Below, piece after piece: positions 14,938 to 27,388 of a stretch of 64,000 bases of DNA (its first letter is position 1; each line of letters begins with the position of its first letter). Source of the stretch: Theristus sp. LFF4_11 (lineage: Eukaryota; Nematoda; Chromadorea; Monhysterida; Xyalidae); assembly GCA_030248135.1 (NCBI GenBank), contig JASANC010002242.1, forward strand, positions 36,581 through 100,580, read 5' to 3'. The notes below the pieces were generated by a model, which made no database searches, was not told the origin of the DNA, and saw nothing but the letters and a program-made list of their open reading frames with translations. Both the position numbers and the translations under genes were made by a program.

Positions 14938-16207
14938 GTTGCCAAACTGCTGGAACGCTTGTTGCTGGACCCGCTGTCACAGTACCTGCTGCCGCAACTA
15001 CGACAGCACCAGCGCGGCTTCCGCAAAGGACGGTCTACAATCTCAGCTCTCCTCAAGGTGTCGACATCGGTTGCGACCGGCTTCAACAGACCGAAACCTG
15101 CGGACCGCACGGCGCTTGTCTGCGTAGACCTGTCGAGGGCCTTCGACACGGTGGACCACCGACTCCTGCTCAAGCAACTCTCGACGACCGATTTACCCGG
15201 CACCTTACTACGATGGCTATCGGCGTACCTACGAGGTCGAGAAGCGTGCTGCACATTCAGAGGGGCAACGTCACCACACCGCCACATAAAAATGGGCGTG
15301 CCGCAAGGCTCGGTGTTATCGCCGCTCCTGTTCAACGTGTACGTCGCAGACATTCCTGAGCCGCCACAAGAGGTCAACGTCGTCTCCTACGCCGACGACT
15401 TCACGCTGACGGCCAGCAGCCCCCGATACACGGAGGCAGCTGCGGTGCTGACTGAATACCTGAATAAACTCTGCGCGTTCTTCGAGCGTAAACGCCTGAC
15501 AGTCAACGTCAACAAAACAACGGCATCGCTATTCACGCCCGACAACCGAGAGCACAAGGCCGACCCCAACGTGCGCATCGCCAACACCAGGCTGCCGACA
15601 GAACTGACACCAAAGATTCTCGGCGTCACATTCGATCCAAAACTGTCATTCATGCAACACTGTAGTGCTACCGCAGCCAAGGCATCGAGGCGAGTCCGCA
15701 CACTCAAGGCGCTCAGCGGTACTAGCTGGGGCGCCACAAAAGAGACACTGCTGACGGTGCACCGCGCGACAATCAAGAGCGTCATCAACTTCGCTGCCCC
15801 GGTCTGGGCGCCCAACGCAGCCGCCACGAACGTTGAGAAACTGCAGCGGGTGCAGAATGCAGCGCTCCGCGTCGCCACGGGTTGCCACACTGCCGCGCCT
15901 GTCCATCACCTGCATACGGAGTGCGCCGAGCTGCCGGTGGAGGAACGCCTCCGCATGCTCTGCGTACAATATCTCGCGAGCGCGCGCTACGATGACGCAC
16001 AACCGTACCATCGCGAGGCGTCCGTCTCCACGCGACACAGAGCCATGAAACACACGCTGGCGTCAAGGTTCGATCACGAGGCCGCCCAGGCGATCAACGT
16101 CCAGCACCCGACGCGCCAACAGCTCCTGAACTTTGTTCACAGCGTGTCTGTCGCGGATGTCATTGCACGGTGTCCAGCGAATCCTGTGCTCAACGCGCCA
16201 GCGCCAC
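14938..16207 (+). pseudogene. Reverse transcriptase ORF2 fragment, copy 1
   Basis: Translation shows consecutive RT blocks: GFRKGRSTISAL, ALVCVDLSRAFDTVDH, GVPQGSVLSPLLFNVYVADIP and the catalytic SYADDF. The thumb region follows with ILGVTFDPKLSF and AAPVWAPNAA. The frame runs openly from the truncation point until the MITE, where it stops a few codons in. The C-terminal piece resumes after the MITE at 16961-17226 with a zinc-knuckle-like CPLCNDADEDVRHIFTCP and a stop. No true start codon exists; upstream codons belong to the hAT element. The polymerase core is intact but the protein is truncated at both ends. Confidence 0.9.
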
Positions 16208-16952
16208 TAGAGATGTAAGGGTCAAAAAAAAATTTTTTTTAATTTTAAAAAAAAAAGTAAAAAAAATGAGCATTTTTTCTTATTTTTTTATTAAAAATTT
16301 TTGAAATTTTTTCTTTAATGTGCCCTGAAAATGCCGTTTTTGGCATAATTTTTCGAAAGTTCAACAAAAATTTTCTTTGACTTTACCTTGTCACTTAGTC
16401 TTCAACGCTGCAGGTGGTATTCTGGATTGATTTATCGACTGTTTTCAGCCTTGGTGAGTGATGATCGACTCGCGCATTGAAGTACTTGAGCGTCGCAAAG
16501 GCTAGTTCAACAAATTCCGATGCCGCTAAGGTGAGATAGAAGCAGAGAACTCACATTTACGCATCGTTTTTCAGGATCTCGAAAGGTCGAAATTGCACTG
16601 TCTGCCACTGCAAGCGTAACTTCGTTGGTTGCTCGTTGCTGTTTCGCCTCGTGTCGTCAGCATGATCACACCGGTTTGTTGTTGAACTTGTTTCCGTGTT
16701 ATTTGAGGTGAATTGAGAGGCAAAACACGAGACGTGATGTCGTCGGTGGGAAAATGGGGTCGCCGAAACCAAGTCTTGAAATTTTCACCCTACTCCCATA
16801 TGAGTGGGGGTCATATGGTAAGTCGGTGGCTCCTCAGATGGTAATATTCGGACTCCCTGAAAAATTCTGAACAACTTTCATTAAAAAAAAAATTAAAAAA
16901 AAAATTTTTTTTAAGAAAAAAAATAGAAATTTTTTTTTTATTGACATCTCTA
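16208..16952. mobile_element. Non-autonomous hAT-like MITE inside the LINE
   Basis: The ends TAGAGATG and CATCTCTA are flanked by AGCGCCAC at 16200-16207 and 16953-16960. Copy 2 of the LINE shows the empty site (56200-56220 region). The interior is A/T homopolymer-rich with no coding. It shares the block around GGCATAATTTTTCGAAAG with several other elements at 34-46 kb. Confidence 0.92.
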
Positions 16953-16960
16953 AGCGCCAC

Positions 16961-17226
16961 CCATCTCATTGACTGAGCGCGAACTGCCACGCTACACGAG
17001 GCGTCGATTGGCACAACTGCGGTCGGGCTACTGCTCGATGTTGGCGTCATACCAGCACAAGATAGACAGTCGATGTCCAGCGCGATGCCCACTCTGCAAC
17101 GACGCTGACGAAGACGTTCGCCACATCTTCACGTGTCCTATTCGAGCGCTCGACGTCGTCGCGCGAGACCTGTGGGACCAGCCGGCACAGGTCGCGAAGG
17201 CGCTGCGCCTGCCGACGGAACAATAA
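16961..17226 (+). pseudogene. LINE ORF2 C-terminal segment, copy 1
   Basis: Resumes the LINE protein after the MITE: LTERELPRYTRRRLAQLRSG, then a Cys/His knuckle (CPLC...H...C) and a stop at 17224-17226. The same segment is continuous with the RT in copy 2. The knuckle is typical of the end of Jockey/CR1/I-type ORF2 proteins. Confidence 0.82.
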
Positions 17227-17274
17227 TCAGCAGCAGCACGGCAACAAACAACAACAACAACAGCGTTTTTTTGT

Positions 17275-17400
17275 CGTACCAATGCCACTCGCATCGACTT
17301 GTTCGATGCGCTGCTTCAGTGCGCAAACGGCGGGCAACACCATTGAAATGGATTCGTCGTCTCGTGGATTCGTCGTTGGGGGGGGGGGGGTTGTCGGGTT
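17275..17400 (-). pseudogene. hAT transposase, internal fragment beyond the LINE insertion
   Basis: The minus strand encodes ISMVLPAVCALKQRIEQVD followed by ASGIGTTKK. This pattern sits just upstream of the TLL-S-I-RF and DPRFK blocks in hAT transposases. It is separated from the C-terminal part at 14287-14910 by the LINE. Beyond it a G/C run at 17380-17390 and a non-coding stretch replace the expected N-terminal half; no BED zinc finger is visible. Confidence 0.7.
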
Positions 17401-17919
17401 TTAGGGGATCACGGCACCCCCGCACACCCACGGTAACACACGTCGCTAAAATCGCTGGTGTTCTGGGGCTCACAAAAAAGCAACTGTTTGACAGCTAACT
17501 GAATATGACCAACGAAAATGGCTGATTTCAAAAAAACCTGCTATTGTTCATCAACAACGTCGGCCAAAAGCTGGCAGCAAAGTTTTTTAAAGTGGTCGAT
17601 GCTGCACATAAGTTTACCACTCAAGACAAAAGCAGTGAACCAATTACCATTGAACAGAACACGAAACTAAAGCAACGCTCACATGTCAAATGCACAACAA
17701 CAAAACCAACAAAGCACCGAAACAAATTTGTCAAACCATTGAACAGCTCTGAAACGGAGGAATCAACTTGTTAATTCGCAGGTCTCGGCCATTCCGGCCG
17801 GATCCGGCCGGATCCGGCAAAATTGCGCCGGAATCCGGACCGGATCCGGATCCAATTTTAGGCGCCGGAATCCGGAATCCGGAATCCGGACCGGAACTGG
17901 CTCCATCCCTATACGCCAC

Positions 17920-20900
17920 ACACGCTTCACTGCATTTTTACTCAGCGGCAAAAGTTCGATCGAACTCAGGCGCCAAATTCGTGTGTTATCATGTGAATAA
18001 TTTTAGGGTACTCAACCAAACTTTTGCTACAGATAGGTAGAAGTATTCTAAATGCAAAGTTAAGTCAACGTAAACAAGCAAAGTTGAATTATCGCCCACC
18101 GTTTTTCTAATGACACATATTGTGATTAGGGTTGGTAAAAAAACGTTTTTCTATATATGAACAGGAAAACAACTGGTTTTATTTCTGTTTTAAAACCGTT
18201 TTATTTCCCAATTTTCCAGCCCCCAAAAGTGTCCAGTAGTTGGCCCCCTTCAATTGAAAATCAAAAATACAGTCGAAATTAGCATCTGAAGCTTCAAGAA
18301 AAGTAAATCTGATATGTATTTCAAAAATCCAGTTTCATGCAGCCCATTTTTCAGTTTTGCTACATATAATTTTGCGATATCACCCACCCAATAGTTCTGA
18401 AAAGACCGAAAGTTCAAAAAAAATAAAGTAAAAATCTTTTTTTTTAATTTCGCAAGAAAAAACTGGAAATGAAACCGTTTTTCGGAAAAACGGTTTTGTT
18501 TCCCAGGCCAACCCTAATTTTCATTCATCATACAGTTTCTTCAACCAACCTGCACCATGCAATGACCACCTATTGGTAATACCAGACCGGAAATCACAAC
18601 TATCGCCACTGGAGGAATTCTACAACCGCCGCGTACGTTAAAAAAGTTTAGACAAGGGTGTATAACAAACTAAACAGACGTTTGGTTGTGATTGACAACC
18701 AACAAAAGTCTGTGGGCTGGATGGAAAGGAATTATGCAGCTACAATCGATCAACCACCCAAAACGCACACCAGTCTGGCGCCTGCAAGACTGCAAAAACA
18801 TTTGACCCAGTCCAGTCCAGTATCATATCAGTCCAGTGTTTAAGCGTTGACGGATGAAGCTACCCTATCGCCGAATCACAATTCATTACAACCGATGTGA
18901 AGATTAGTTGTGCAACTATGGATGTTGTTTCATGGAATAGTGACATTCGCAGGCATTTTTAGCGTAACAACTGCCCAAAGGCGGCGAATTACACTCATCT
19001 GAAAACGGATCCCCGATGCAACGATGAGACCAAAATGAATGACACATGAGATGACATGACCTGCCCGGTGAACAGATGCGCAGATATCCAGATGATCATA
19101 TCAATTTCTCTCGGCTGGCTGACAAACGAAAAATGGCAGAGCAGCATAGAACAAGCACAATTAAAACACGTGCTGATGCAAAAACCAAAACGAAAGAAAC
19201 AGCCGTCGCATGCAATGCAGCCGTCGCAATGAAATTCTAAGATAGCCCAGCCCTGCTTCAGGTCTGGACACCAATCGCACCACACAAAGCCTCCAGCTGA
19301 TGATTACAACGAAAATTATGACCAATTTAGAAGCCAAGCGTCATTCATCGTATTGCGGACTGCTAGCTGTCATAATAAACTGGGGAGAACTGGAAAGCCG
19401 ACAATATGAACTAAACAACAGAACACATGTCGTAGATCCACAGAAGCAGAACAACGTCAGAGTTATCGTCATAAATACGTATCTGCAACCATAAATTACT
19501 GCTGTTCCTTGTGCGCGCATAATTAATAGAGTTCGTAAAACGTGTAAACTTCATGGCAGATAACGATGGCATTTGAAAAAATGTGCATCGTGGGTATGAT
19601 ACGATTGGTCAACCTGCAATGCAAGATGCAAATAAAAAACAACAACTGTCTTGTCGGCAAAGCGCTGTTCTTTACTGAAAAACCAATGGTAGACTGATGA
19701 ATGCAGCTGGTCAGCGGATTCGTATATGTACTAAACATATGCTGGCTGAAGAAATAGCAACCAAATGTAGTCTAAAAAATCAAGTGCCTTTGAAAACCGC
19801 CATTTTCAAACCGGTAAACACGTGGCATCGCGGGGGCGCACACTTTTTCGGCTTGGCAGCGAGCATGCGCAACAGCGGGCTGAAATTGCAACATTTATGC
19901 GCGGTACCGTTGTGCACAGACGAAATCGGGAGCATTCGACTGTTGGTTGATAATAAAAAAGTTTATGAGCACCGCGCGCATCCACCCTTAAACACAAACA
20001 CACAGCATTTGTTCATATTCGTACAAGTCGACGGATACTACGTTAATGTTGTGACACACCCACGATCACATCTGTTGTCGCGTTCACGATCACACGAACA
20101 TTCACTGTTGCCTGTTGTATGTGCCATTTCTGAACTGCCCAGTCTAACAGTGGTCACCAGCCGGTGAAACATACACACACAACCGACTTTTCTGACCGTT
20201 GTGTTGTACAAAACTGACAGATATAACAATTTTCGATAAAACGATGTTGTTGGAATTATATTTTACACATTCAACGTTATTTAGTAGCGAGTCGGAGTTG
20301 AAATGTGATTGTGTGGGATCGGCTGCAGAAAACCCTGGGACTGTGGACAAAAACTACAACAAACACGCCTACTAGACGTTTTGTTGTTCACTTCAGTGAA
20401 GCAGAAGCACTGGCGGACGATTTGACTTGTACACACCTGGCGTAACACAACACACGCGATTTTACAAATTCAATGAAGAGCCAATTCAATTCAATTGTAT
20501 CATCGTGTGGGTGTACTATACACACGCGTGAAAAGCTTCGCTTCACTCGGTTACTCGGTGACCGGTTTTTTGTTCAAACACCATTATAATATTGAGCACG
20601 CTTCTAAAAACAGCGCGGGCGGCAGCTGCATCATGCACTAGTGGATGTTCATGCGCAAACGGAGATAATTGAGACACATGTTTTTGCAGTGAATGAATAA
20701 ACTCAGATCGCAAAACACACGGCATTTCAACGCGTTCAGTGTAACTGATTTCATCAATTGTAGGTCGTCTCCTATTTGACCGATTCTCAGGTCGTCCACA
20801 GCAAGCGAGCGCAAGTTGAAGCATGGAGGCTATGTGCTTGCACGCTACGCTCTAATTGCTTGCTGTGAGTGACTGGACGCTGATGAACGACTGAGTGTGC

Positions 20901-20935
20901 GGGTGAAACGCACGACGATGCCGTGTACCTTGTCA
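17920..20935. other. Intron DNA with one small MITE
   Basis: Apart from the element at 18127-18516, I see no supported feature. Open frames such as 19697-20167 lack homology, splice logic or composition expected of coding DNA. Confidence 0.5.
18127..18516. mobile_element. MITE with TAGGGTTGG ends
   Basis: The termini TAGGGTTGGTAAAAAAACG and GGCCAACCCTA bound an AT-rich non-coding body with subterminal AAAACGTTTTT/AAACGGTTT motifs. The flanks ATTGTGAT and ATTTTCAT match at six of eight positions, suggesting a decayed hAT-type duplication. It is related by its ends to the element at 31011. Confidence 0.65.
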
Positions 20936-21191
20936 AGAGCATGAAGCTGTGCAGCAGCACGCGTGCCACCGAGCAGCCGTCGGCGGCGTTGTCGGCTGTG
21001 CTGCGGCAGCCACTCTGCGGACAGCCGCCACGTTTGTTGCCGGTCGCTGAGCCGGCAGCGGCAGGCGGCGTCATCGCCACAAGTCGTGCCGTGGATGCGA
21101 CCGTGCTCGTGCTCGTTGTGTTGCTCGCAGGCACCTTGGCGCTTGTGGCGCCTCGGTTCGTTGGCGACGAGATGCGATTCAGCAGGTTCAT
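20936..21191 (-). CDS. MOB2-like: Candidate alternative first coding exon of the MOB2-like gene
   Basis: A GC-rich island in AT-rich intron DNA encodes an open frame from ATG at 21191 (ACA before it, and an in-frame TGA a few codons upstream). The frame starts MNLLNRISSPTNRG, is rich in Thr, Ser and Ala, and ends at a good donor, ACAAG/GTACAC, at 20936. It leaves two codon bases (AG), exactly what the common MOB2 exon at 1637 needs (AG+A = Arg). The intron would be about 19.3 kb and would contain the hAT/LINE nest. No known domain is recognised. MOB2 genes in other animals have several promoters and N-termini, which makes this plausible. Phase agreement alone has a one-in-three chance of being accidental, and the exon could belong to another gene. 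Confidence 0.45.
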
Positions 21192-24100
21192 TGTGGTTGA
21201 GCCCCTTCACAGTCGGTGAAATCAACGTTCGCGTGAATGCTCCAAGAATGTCGTTGTGTTTCGTTGCACTCACTGTTTGTTGTCAACAGTAATTGCAATG
21301 GAAAATGAAGCCGACAACGGAAATGGACTTGTTCGCCGTGTGTAATTACAAACACGTTTTTCTTCACTTTCAGTCGATTGCGGTGCTTGGCACAGATGGT
21401 TACGAATGACACCGAATCGAGTGCGTCAATAACATTGCGGTGTCTAAAAAAGTGCAGATTCAATGCATAAATATCGACAGTCGTCGCAAGTCACATACAA
21501 AAACATCAATGAATAAAAAAAGAAAATAACGGGACAAAAACAATAGTAACCGTAGCAACCCGGCGCAGCGCAAAAGCACCAAGCACGGATAGCACAACAA
21601 AAGGAACAAGAAAAAATGACAAGAGATTTCTGCAAACAACGCTTGAACCACAGGCAACTTTTGTGGGGATATATTTTTTTCAACATTTTCACAATGACAT
21701 TTCAAACAGGAAAAGCTTTTTGCGAGAGGCACCGAAGAAAAGGAATTTTGGTTTGAGCTAGAACGTAGAAAAAGTTGGTAAAACTGAACGAGACAATTTC
21801 TTTCGCCTTAAATTTTCGTCAGAGCGTCTGAACACAGCAATGGCGAACTGCAAGCAAGCAAGGTGTTTGCATATGATGGCTGAAACGGATAGCGTTTGTT
21901 GAAGAGCGGAAATGAGAACGAATGCAAAAGAAAACAAATATTATAAAAAATAGCATTCAGCAAAAACAGTCACACATCTATCACACCTTATAGAGAACGG
22001 TCTGCTGCTCACAATAACGGAATCATAACGTCACCAACTGTTTCATTTCACTGGGCACGCAACACACCAAACTACGAAATTCTAACTTTATCTCCCACAC
22101 GGCAACCTTAAAACTGAAAAAACTAATCCACCACTAGTAAAGCAAAGCTACAAAACTTTACAACATTCCCAGCAAATATCAGAGAGGTTGGAGAAAAAAA
22201 TCAAATCAAATGCCTTCAGCGCCGTGTCACTAACAGAGAGTAACAACCCAAACATATGGCCTATGTTCGTTGGCTGAAACACTGCACAACAGCAGCAGCA
22301 GAAGCACAAGGTCCATAAAATGAGTCGAACAAAAAAAGCGATAACCAAACTAAATTCGTTTTACGACACAAAAACATGTGTGCGTACGAAGTTGGATTGG
22401 ACGTGTAGCCATTTGCATCATGACACAGCAGCTCACGTCACAACATCGGTGCTGTTTTGCAGGTCACAAACAAAAAGCACGGCTTAGCGCAAACAACAAA
22501 CAACCGCGGTAGCAACACTCACGGACGAGCACGCATACAAAGTGCTCATAGAACACGCGACACGAATCGGCAGTGAGTGAACACGGAAACTCCTCAACAC
22601 AGACGGGTGGGTGGGTGTCGTCGTAACGAATTAGAGACACATTGCTCGGCTGGGGCTGCTGAAACAGCACACATCGATCACAAGTGGCCACACACGCGCG
22701 CACGAGATGTTGGTGATAAGGAAAGATACAACCACACGGAGTGTACATGCGAGCATGGTAGGTGTGCGTGCGCACATCGGTTGCCACCAATGCTGGCAGA
22801 TACAACTCGGATCGTTGTCATGGCGAACTGCACATTTATAGGACACACAGAGACCGAGGCGAGGTCGCACAAGGTCAAGCGTTGACTTGAACCTAATTGG
22901 CGACTCGCAAAATGTGTCACAGAACGCAGTAAACAACACAATAACCGACTGCAATTGTTTTCTCCTGTCCTGCTCCAGCATGTTGATCCGATTTACCAAA
23001 TTAAAACCCAAACTGATTCAATCCAGATGCAGAAGTAGAGGTACATACTGGGATAAGCAGCGCGCGAGCATAATAGGGCCATTTACTTGACACACAAAAC
23101 AAACAAATACTTGCGTGAATTCATTCAAACCAAAAGAAAACAAATACGCATTTTATCTAAAACCACGTGACACAACTCGAAACACAATATTCGTTTTGAA
23201 AATAACGCTGAACAAAATGTGTGCTTGTATATACAACAAGCATGGCTGGACGGTTCTGAGTTCTGCTGAGTAATCCCGTTGAGAATTTCTACACTACGGG
23301 AGGGTGGGTGGCGCGAGCAGGGTGGAGCAGAGCAACACAAAAACAAAAAACCTGCGCACATGCGACAAGCGAACGAAAAGACTTCTGAATGCGACATTGC
23401 ACACATCGAAATACGCCAATGGGCATCGGGGCTAATGGAAACGGATGGCGAGCAAAAAAGCACGAATCAGCTGGTCTTTCGGCGTTTGATAGCGGCAATG
23501 TGCGTAAACAAGTTACAAAACGCTGAACGGGCATTCCGTTGTGCTGACGTCCTCGTGCGTGCGTGCGCCCACAACTTAGACACCACAACATGTTTTGTAT
23601 GTGTGGCCACACGTCACGGGAGCACAAAGAATAAAGTGGCGTGGTGAGCAAGCCAGAGCCAGCCAGCTAGTAAATAGAATTCACAGCAGCAGCCCGATCT
23701 ACGCCAGCCAAAAGGCCAAAACAGCGTCATTGATCAATGTCACGTGTGTGCTAAAGTGTGAAAGAGCACGCTGCTAAAATATTGGGAGCACCGAAAAAAC
23801 GGAAAAGCTCAAAGGCGTGTAGAAGTCACCAACCCGAAAAAGCACCAGAGGCGCAGTTTGCGAGTCTTCATTATTTAAAAATAACTCTTCTACAAATGGC
23901 AATTAGGCACGTTGTTGTTTATCAGTAGTGAAAAGCGCAACAATAAATCTAGACGCCATCTGGTAACCCAGCGGTGAGTTTTCAGCTCAATGGCCAGAGG
24001 CTCGTGGGGTGTGCCAACAAACGGGATGTGTGATCTGCTAATCGTGATGAATGACAACTATTGCGGTAGGGCGGGTCAAAATCGGCCAACCAAATAAACA

Positions 24101-26269
24101 AGCAGCAGGCGGCCAATAACCGGCTGCCAACGACTGTGATAAATAATGAAAAAATGTAATGTGCGACTGCGGATGTAAATTGTTTGGGTTGCTAGGATTT
24201 TATCAGAAGGACCACCCGCGACGCGAGCCCAACAATTGTCAGAAGATGCGTTGTCCAACTGAGCAAGGTTGCGAAGGCTTGAAGGCTTAAACCTGTTTCT
24301 TTCTTTGTACTTGCACTGCGTTCGCCTTAGTTGTCATCAAACTCCACATTATCGTTTGTTCACTATTTTATCTCTTACGATTCTTTTCATCCAATTTGCC
24401 ATTGCCACCATATTTCGTTTAAGGCAATGAACGTAGTGTGGAAGATGGGCATTTGAACGGATAGATTACATCTGGCCTGTTGTTTCTGGACAGAACAGAG
24501 AGCAGCCAATTGCTCTTCTCACAGCGCTGTTGTGCCAACGGGCAACTGCAAAATAGCAATGTGATTTTTATCACCACCACTACAGGGTACTGGCACTCAC
24601 ATCACTCAGTGTGCTACTATCACTAGCAGCCAAGCAATTATACATTTCATCTACTATCATATTTCGCTCATCATAACGGCATGAATGACGCAAAAGAGAC
24701 GCCAACTGTTGATTGCCTGTGAGCAGTATAATAGCAAACTGACTACAGAGCAACTTGGTTAAGCAACCGAGTACTGACTGAATATGCCACAATTAACTGC
24801 CTGAAATAGTAAAAAAATTAGCCGTTAACCCAGAAGTGACTGCAGTTGCAGTTGGCTGCTTGCTAAGCTCACATCAAAGTGACCAAAGAGGAAACGAAAA
24901 CAAACATATCGACATGCACGATGAGATTCAGCAATGTTGACTCTGAACGACACAAGGACAAACGAATGAATCGCAGAATTACAGGCGATCTGAGCGCCTT
25001 TGTGAATAAACAATAAATACAAAGTGGTGTATGGAAATGCTGCATACACGGACATGCGTATGCACTCTGTGCGATGGTGACAGCCTGAAAGCGGTTTGCA
25101 CAAATGGCTCAAGATTTATAAACAAATACAAACAGAAACAACGACAATAAATATCATCAACTACAATGACGGACATGACGGTTATACGTACGTTCTGTCG
25201 GTTTGAACAACAAGAACAAGGGTTTCTCCAAAAAACGATAACTAACATCAATGCACGTAAATGCCAATGTTAATTGTACAAATAGGGATACCAAGCACCG
25301 CAATAATAAGAATAAATACCTAGCCGGCAACGTGTGCGTAAACGAACGCAAAATTTCTAAGCTCCAGCATAAACAAAATCGTATACACAACCTTACGACA
25401 GGTGACCAGAGCTGGCTGTCAAAACAGGTGAGATAAAATTGTTGATCGGTTGATATATCTTCAGAAAGAAAAAAGTACTGCACTTTCACGGGACGATGCT
25501 CTTGAAACTACAGAACAAACACAATCATTGGCGTTGATCATGTCGCGTTGCTGTTTGAGAACAAGACTGCTTGAGAACAGACAAATTGTGGCTTTGGAAA
25601 CAAAATCTCACCAGTCAATACCGACCGAATACCGGAGGAGAAACCGATCTAATTAGAAAATGCTAATATGGACATGCTACAAATAAAAACGCACAAATTC
25701 CTAAAAATTACCAATAACACAAAAGATAAGTGGCAGCCTAAATAAAAGAAACTGTCGCTTTTTGATGAAAATTTTCGCTTTCCGTAAAAAATCCTCGAGT
25801 TGACCGCTTAACAAGCTTGTGATGCTGCGAAAGTAAAGTAACGCACATGCCGTTTGTTTGTGTCCGTTGAATATGTGTTTTTGGTCTGTGCACGCGAAAT
25901 GACTTTCACGACATTTAGTTTGAATAAGTGCATTCTGCCGCATTTGTACACGTCCCAAAAGGCTGCTTGGACACAAAACAAATGTAAACAAACCAATAAA
26001 ACCTGACAAAATAGTTTCCTATTATTCGCCCACGGTACACACACCACACACACAGTCACAAAATCACAGAAAACATTGAATCTATAAACCCGTGAACAAC
26101 GAACTAACAAAAGCGCACCAGACTCAAAGGGTAAGCAAAGTGCGCCAACATTAAGTCGCCATGAATACACTTTGCGTTGGTTGAGTTGCTATTGTATCGT
26201 TTGGTCTGGTGTCACTGGCGCACAAATGAACACTCATGAACAGACACACCTCCACAACGACTGCAGTAA
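21192..26269. other. Intron or intergenic DNA, nothing supported
   Basis: AT-rich, with short open frames on both strands and no consistent coding signal, RNA gene or recognisable transposon end. If the exon at 31560 belongs to MOB2, this is intron. Confidence 0.5.
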
Positions 26270-26475
26270 AGGCCCGTTTATACCTGACGTATGCAGGCAG
26301 ACGTACGTCGACGCACGTCAGGTATGAACGGTAGTATGCAATAACACGAAAACTAAAGTGACGTGACGTGCCGTATATGCATACGTCTGTAAGAACGGCA
26401 GTATGCAATAACACGGGACCTAAAGTGACGTGTCGTGCCGTGCCGTATGCGCATACGCCAGGTATAAACCGGCCT
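26270..26475. mobile_element. PIF/Harbinger-type MITE
   Basis: 206-bp element with inverted ends AGGCCCGTTTATACCTG and CAGGTATAAACCGGCCT, flanked by TAA on both sides, the target preference of PIF/Harbinger. The interior has repeated GTATGCAATAACACG and TGACGTG motifs. The end of a second copy is visible near 53837-53880. Confidence 0.75.
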
Positions 26476-26481
26476 TAAGTA

Positions 26482-27388
26482 CAGGGTGGGCCAAAAAAAA
26501 GGTTCCATTTTCAAACTGCTGTCACTGGCTGGTGTTTTAATATTATGAGCTGAAATTTTCAGCACTGATAAAACATGCGTTGCCATTTTACTGACAAAAA
26601 TTTTTTTTCGATATATAATTCCTAGCGCTCACTGTGGCAGATTTTCTAAAAAGCTTGAAAAATCAACAAATTGACTGAAATGAGTGCAAGAAAAAATTAG
26701 CATCAAGATGCGTGATTCAATTTTGAAACTATTGCGAAGGTGACAAATTGGTCTTTTTGGATACCCGTGATAGTTCAAATCATGCGCTCAGAGTGGAAAA
26801 GTCTCACACTTGAATTGCATTTGAGCACCTCGAGCGAAATTCTGATGTTTCACAACAAACTCGAGGTGGGAGCCAGGGACTGCGGCGAGAAAAAATTTGT
26901 TGATTTTTTTTTTTTTTTCTGTGTTGCTTGGTCTGTTAATTTGTTTCTTTTGAAATGTTTTGTTTGTTGAATAAAAACAGTGTTTCAGTTTCAGTTTTCT
27001 GCAGTTTCGTCATGGTTAAGTGGACAGCAGAACAACGGGTCTGGTGTGCTATCTGGTGGGAGCAATCTAAATGTTTTTCTGCAGTGACTCGCCAGTTTCG
27101 CGTAAAATTCAATCAAACCGCTGCCGGACGAGACCCTTGATGATGATTTGGATGTCTATGAGCAATGATTCGTTGTGAAATTCTTGATTAAAAATCCGTT
27201 TTTTTGAAAATTTGGGAATTTTTAAACATTGTGCTGTAAAACTGAATCTACTTGACCAAACTGGAAAAAAATTTTGTCAGAAAAATGGCATCACATGTTT
27301 TACCAATGCTGAAAATTTCAGCCCATAATATTGAAATACCAGCCAGTGACAGCAGTTTGAAAATGGAACCTTTTTTTGGCCCACCCTG
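26482..27388. mobile_element. Tc1/mariner-like element, non-autonomous, copy 1
   Basis: Long inverted termini begin CAGGGTGGGCCAAAAAAAAG and are flanked by TA at 26480-26481 and 27389-27390. At 27012-27140 a plus-strand frame starts MVKWTAEQRVW and continues to SAVTRQFRVKFNQTAAGR, resembling the first helix-turn-helix of mariner-type transposases. It then breaks. No DDE domain remains, so this is an internal-deletion derivative. Copy 2 (41395-42292) is highly similar. Confidence 0.85.

Larger units (their letters stand above)
14925..17260 (+). mobile_element. 5'-truncated non-LTR retrotransposon (Jockey/I-like), copy 1
   Basis: Flanked by a 14-bp duplication, CAGCGTTTTTTTGT, at 14911-14924 and 17261-17274. 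It ends in a short CAACAAACAACAAC tail, so insertion was by target-primed reverse transcription. It entered the hAT transposase frame in opposite orientation. The 5' end (endonuclease, ORF1) is missing. A 745-bp MITE is inserted at 16208. Aside from that, copy 1 is nearly identical to copy 2 near 54.9-56.5 kb, so the family was active recently. Confidence 0.9.
14035..17911 (-). mobile_element. hAT DNA transposon, interrupted by a LINE
   Basis: The ends are TAGGGATGG and CCATCCCTA. They are flanked by a perfect 8-bp duplication, TACGCCAC, at 14027-14034 and 17912-17919, the hAT signature. Both subterminal regions are packed with short GCCGGATCCGG-type motifs, probably transposase binding sites. 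The element carries pieces of a minus-strand hAT transposase on both sides of an inserted non-LTR retrotransposon. It lies in an intron of the MOB2-like gene. Interrupted coding means it cannot move on its own now. Confidence 0.93.

Noticed and set aside
14626..16218. A single 530-residue gene starting in the hAT element
   Set aside because: The first 100 or so codons are antisense to the hAT transposase; only the part from 14938 is reverse transcriptase, so the reading frame is chimeric by insertion.
19697..20167. 156-residue plus-strand open frame
   Set aside because: No recognisable domain, atypical composition and no supporting splice or promoter signals.
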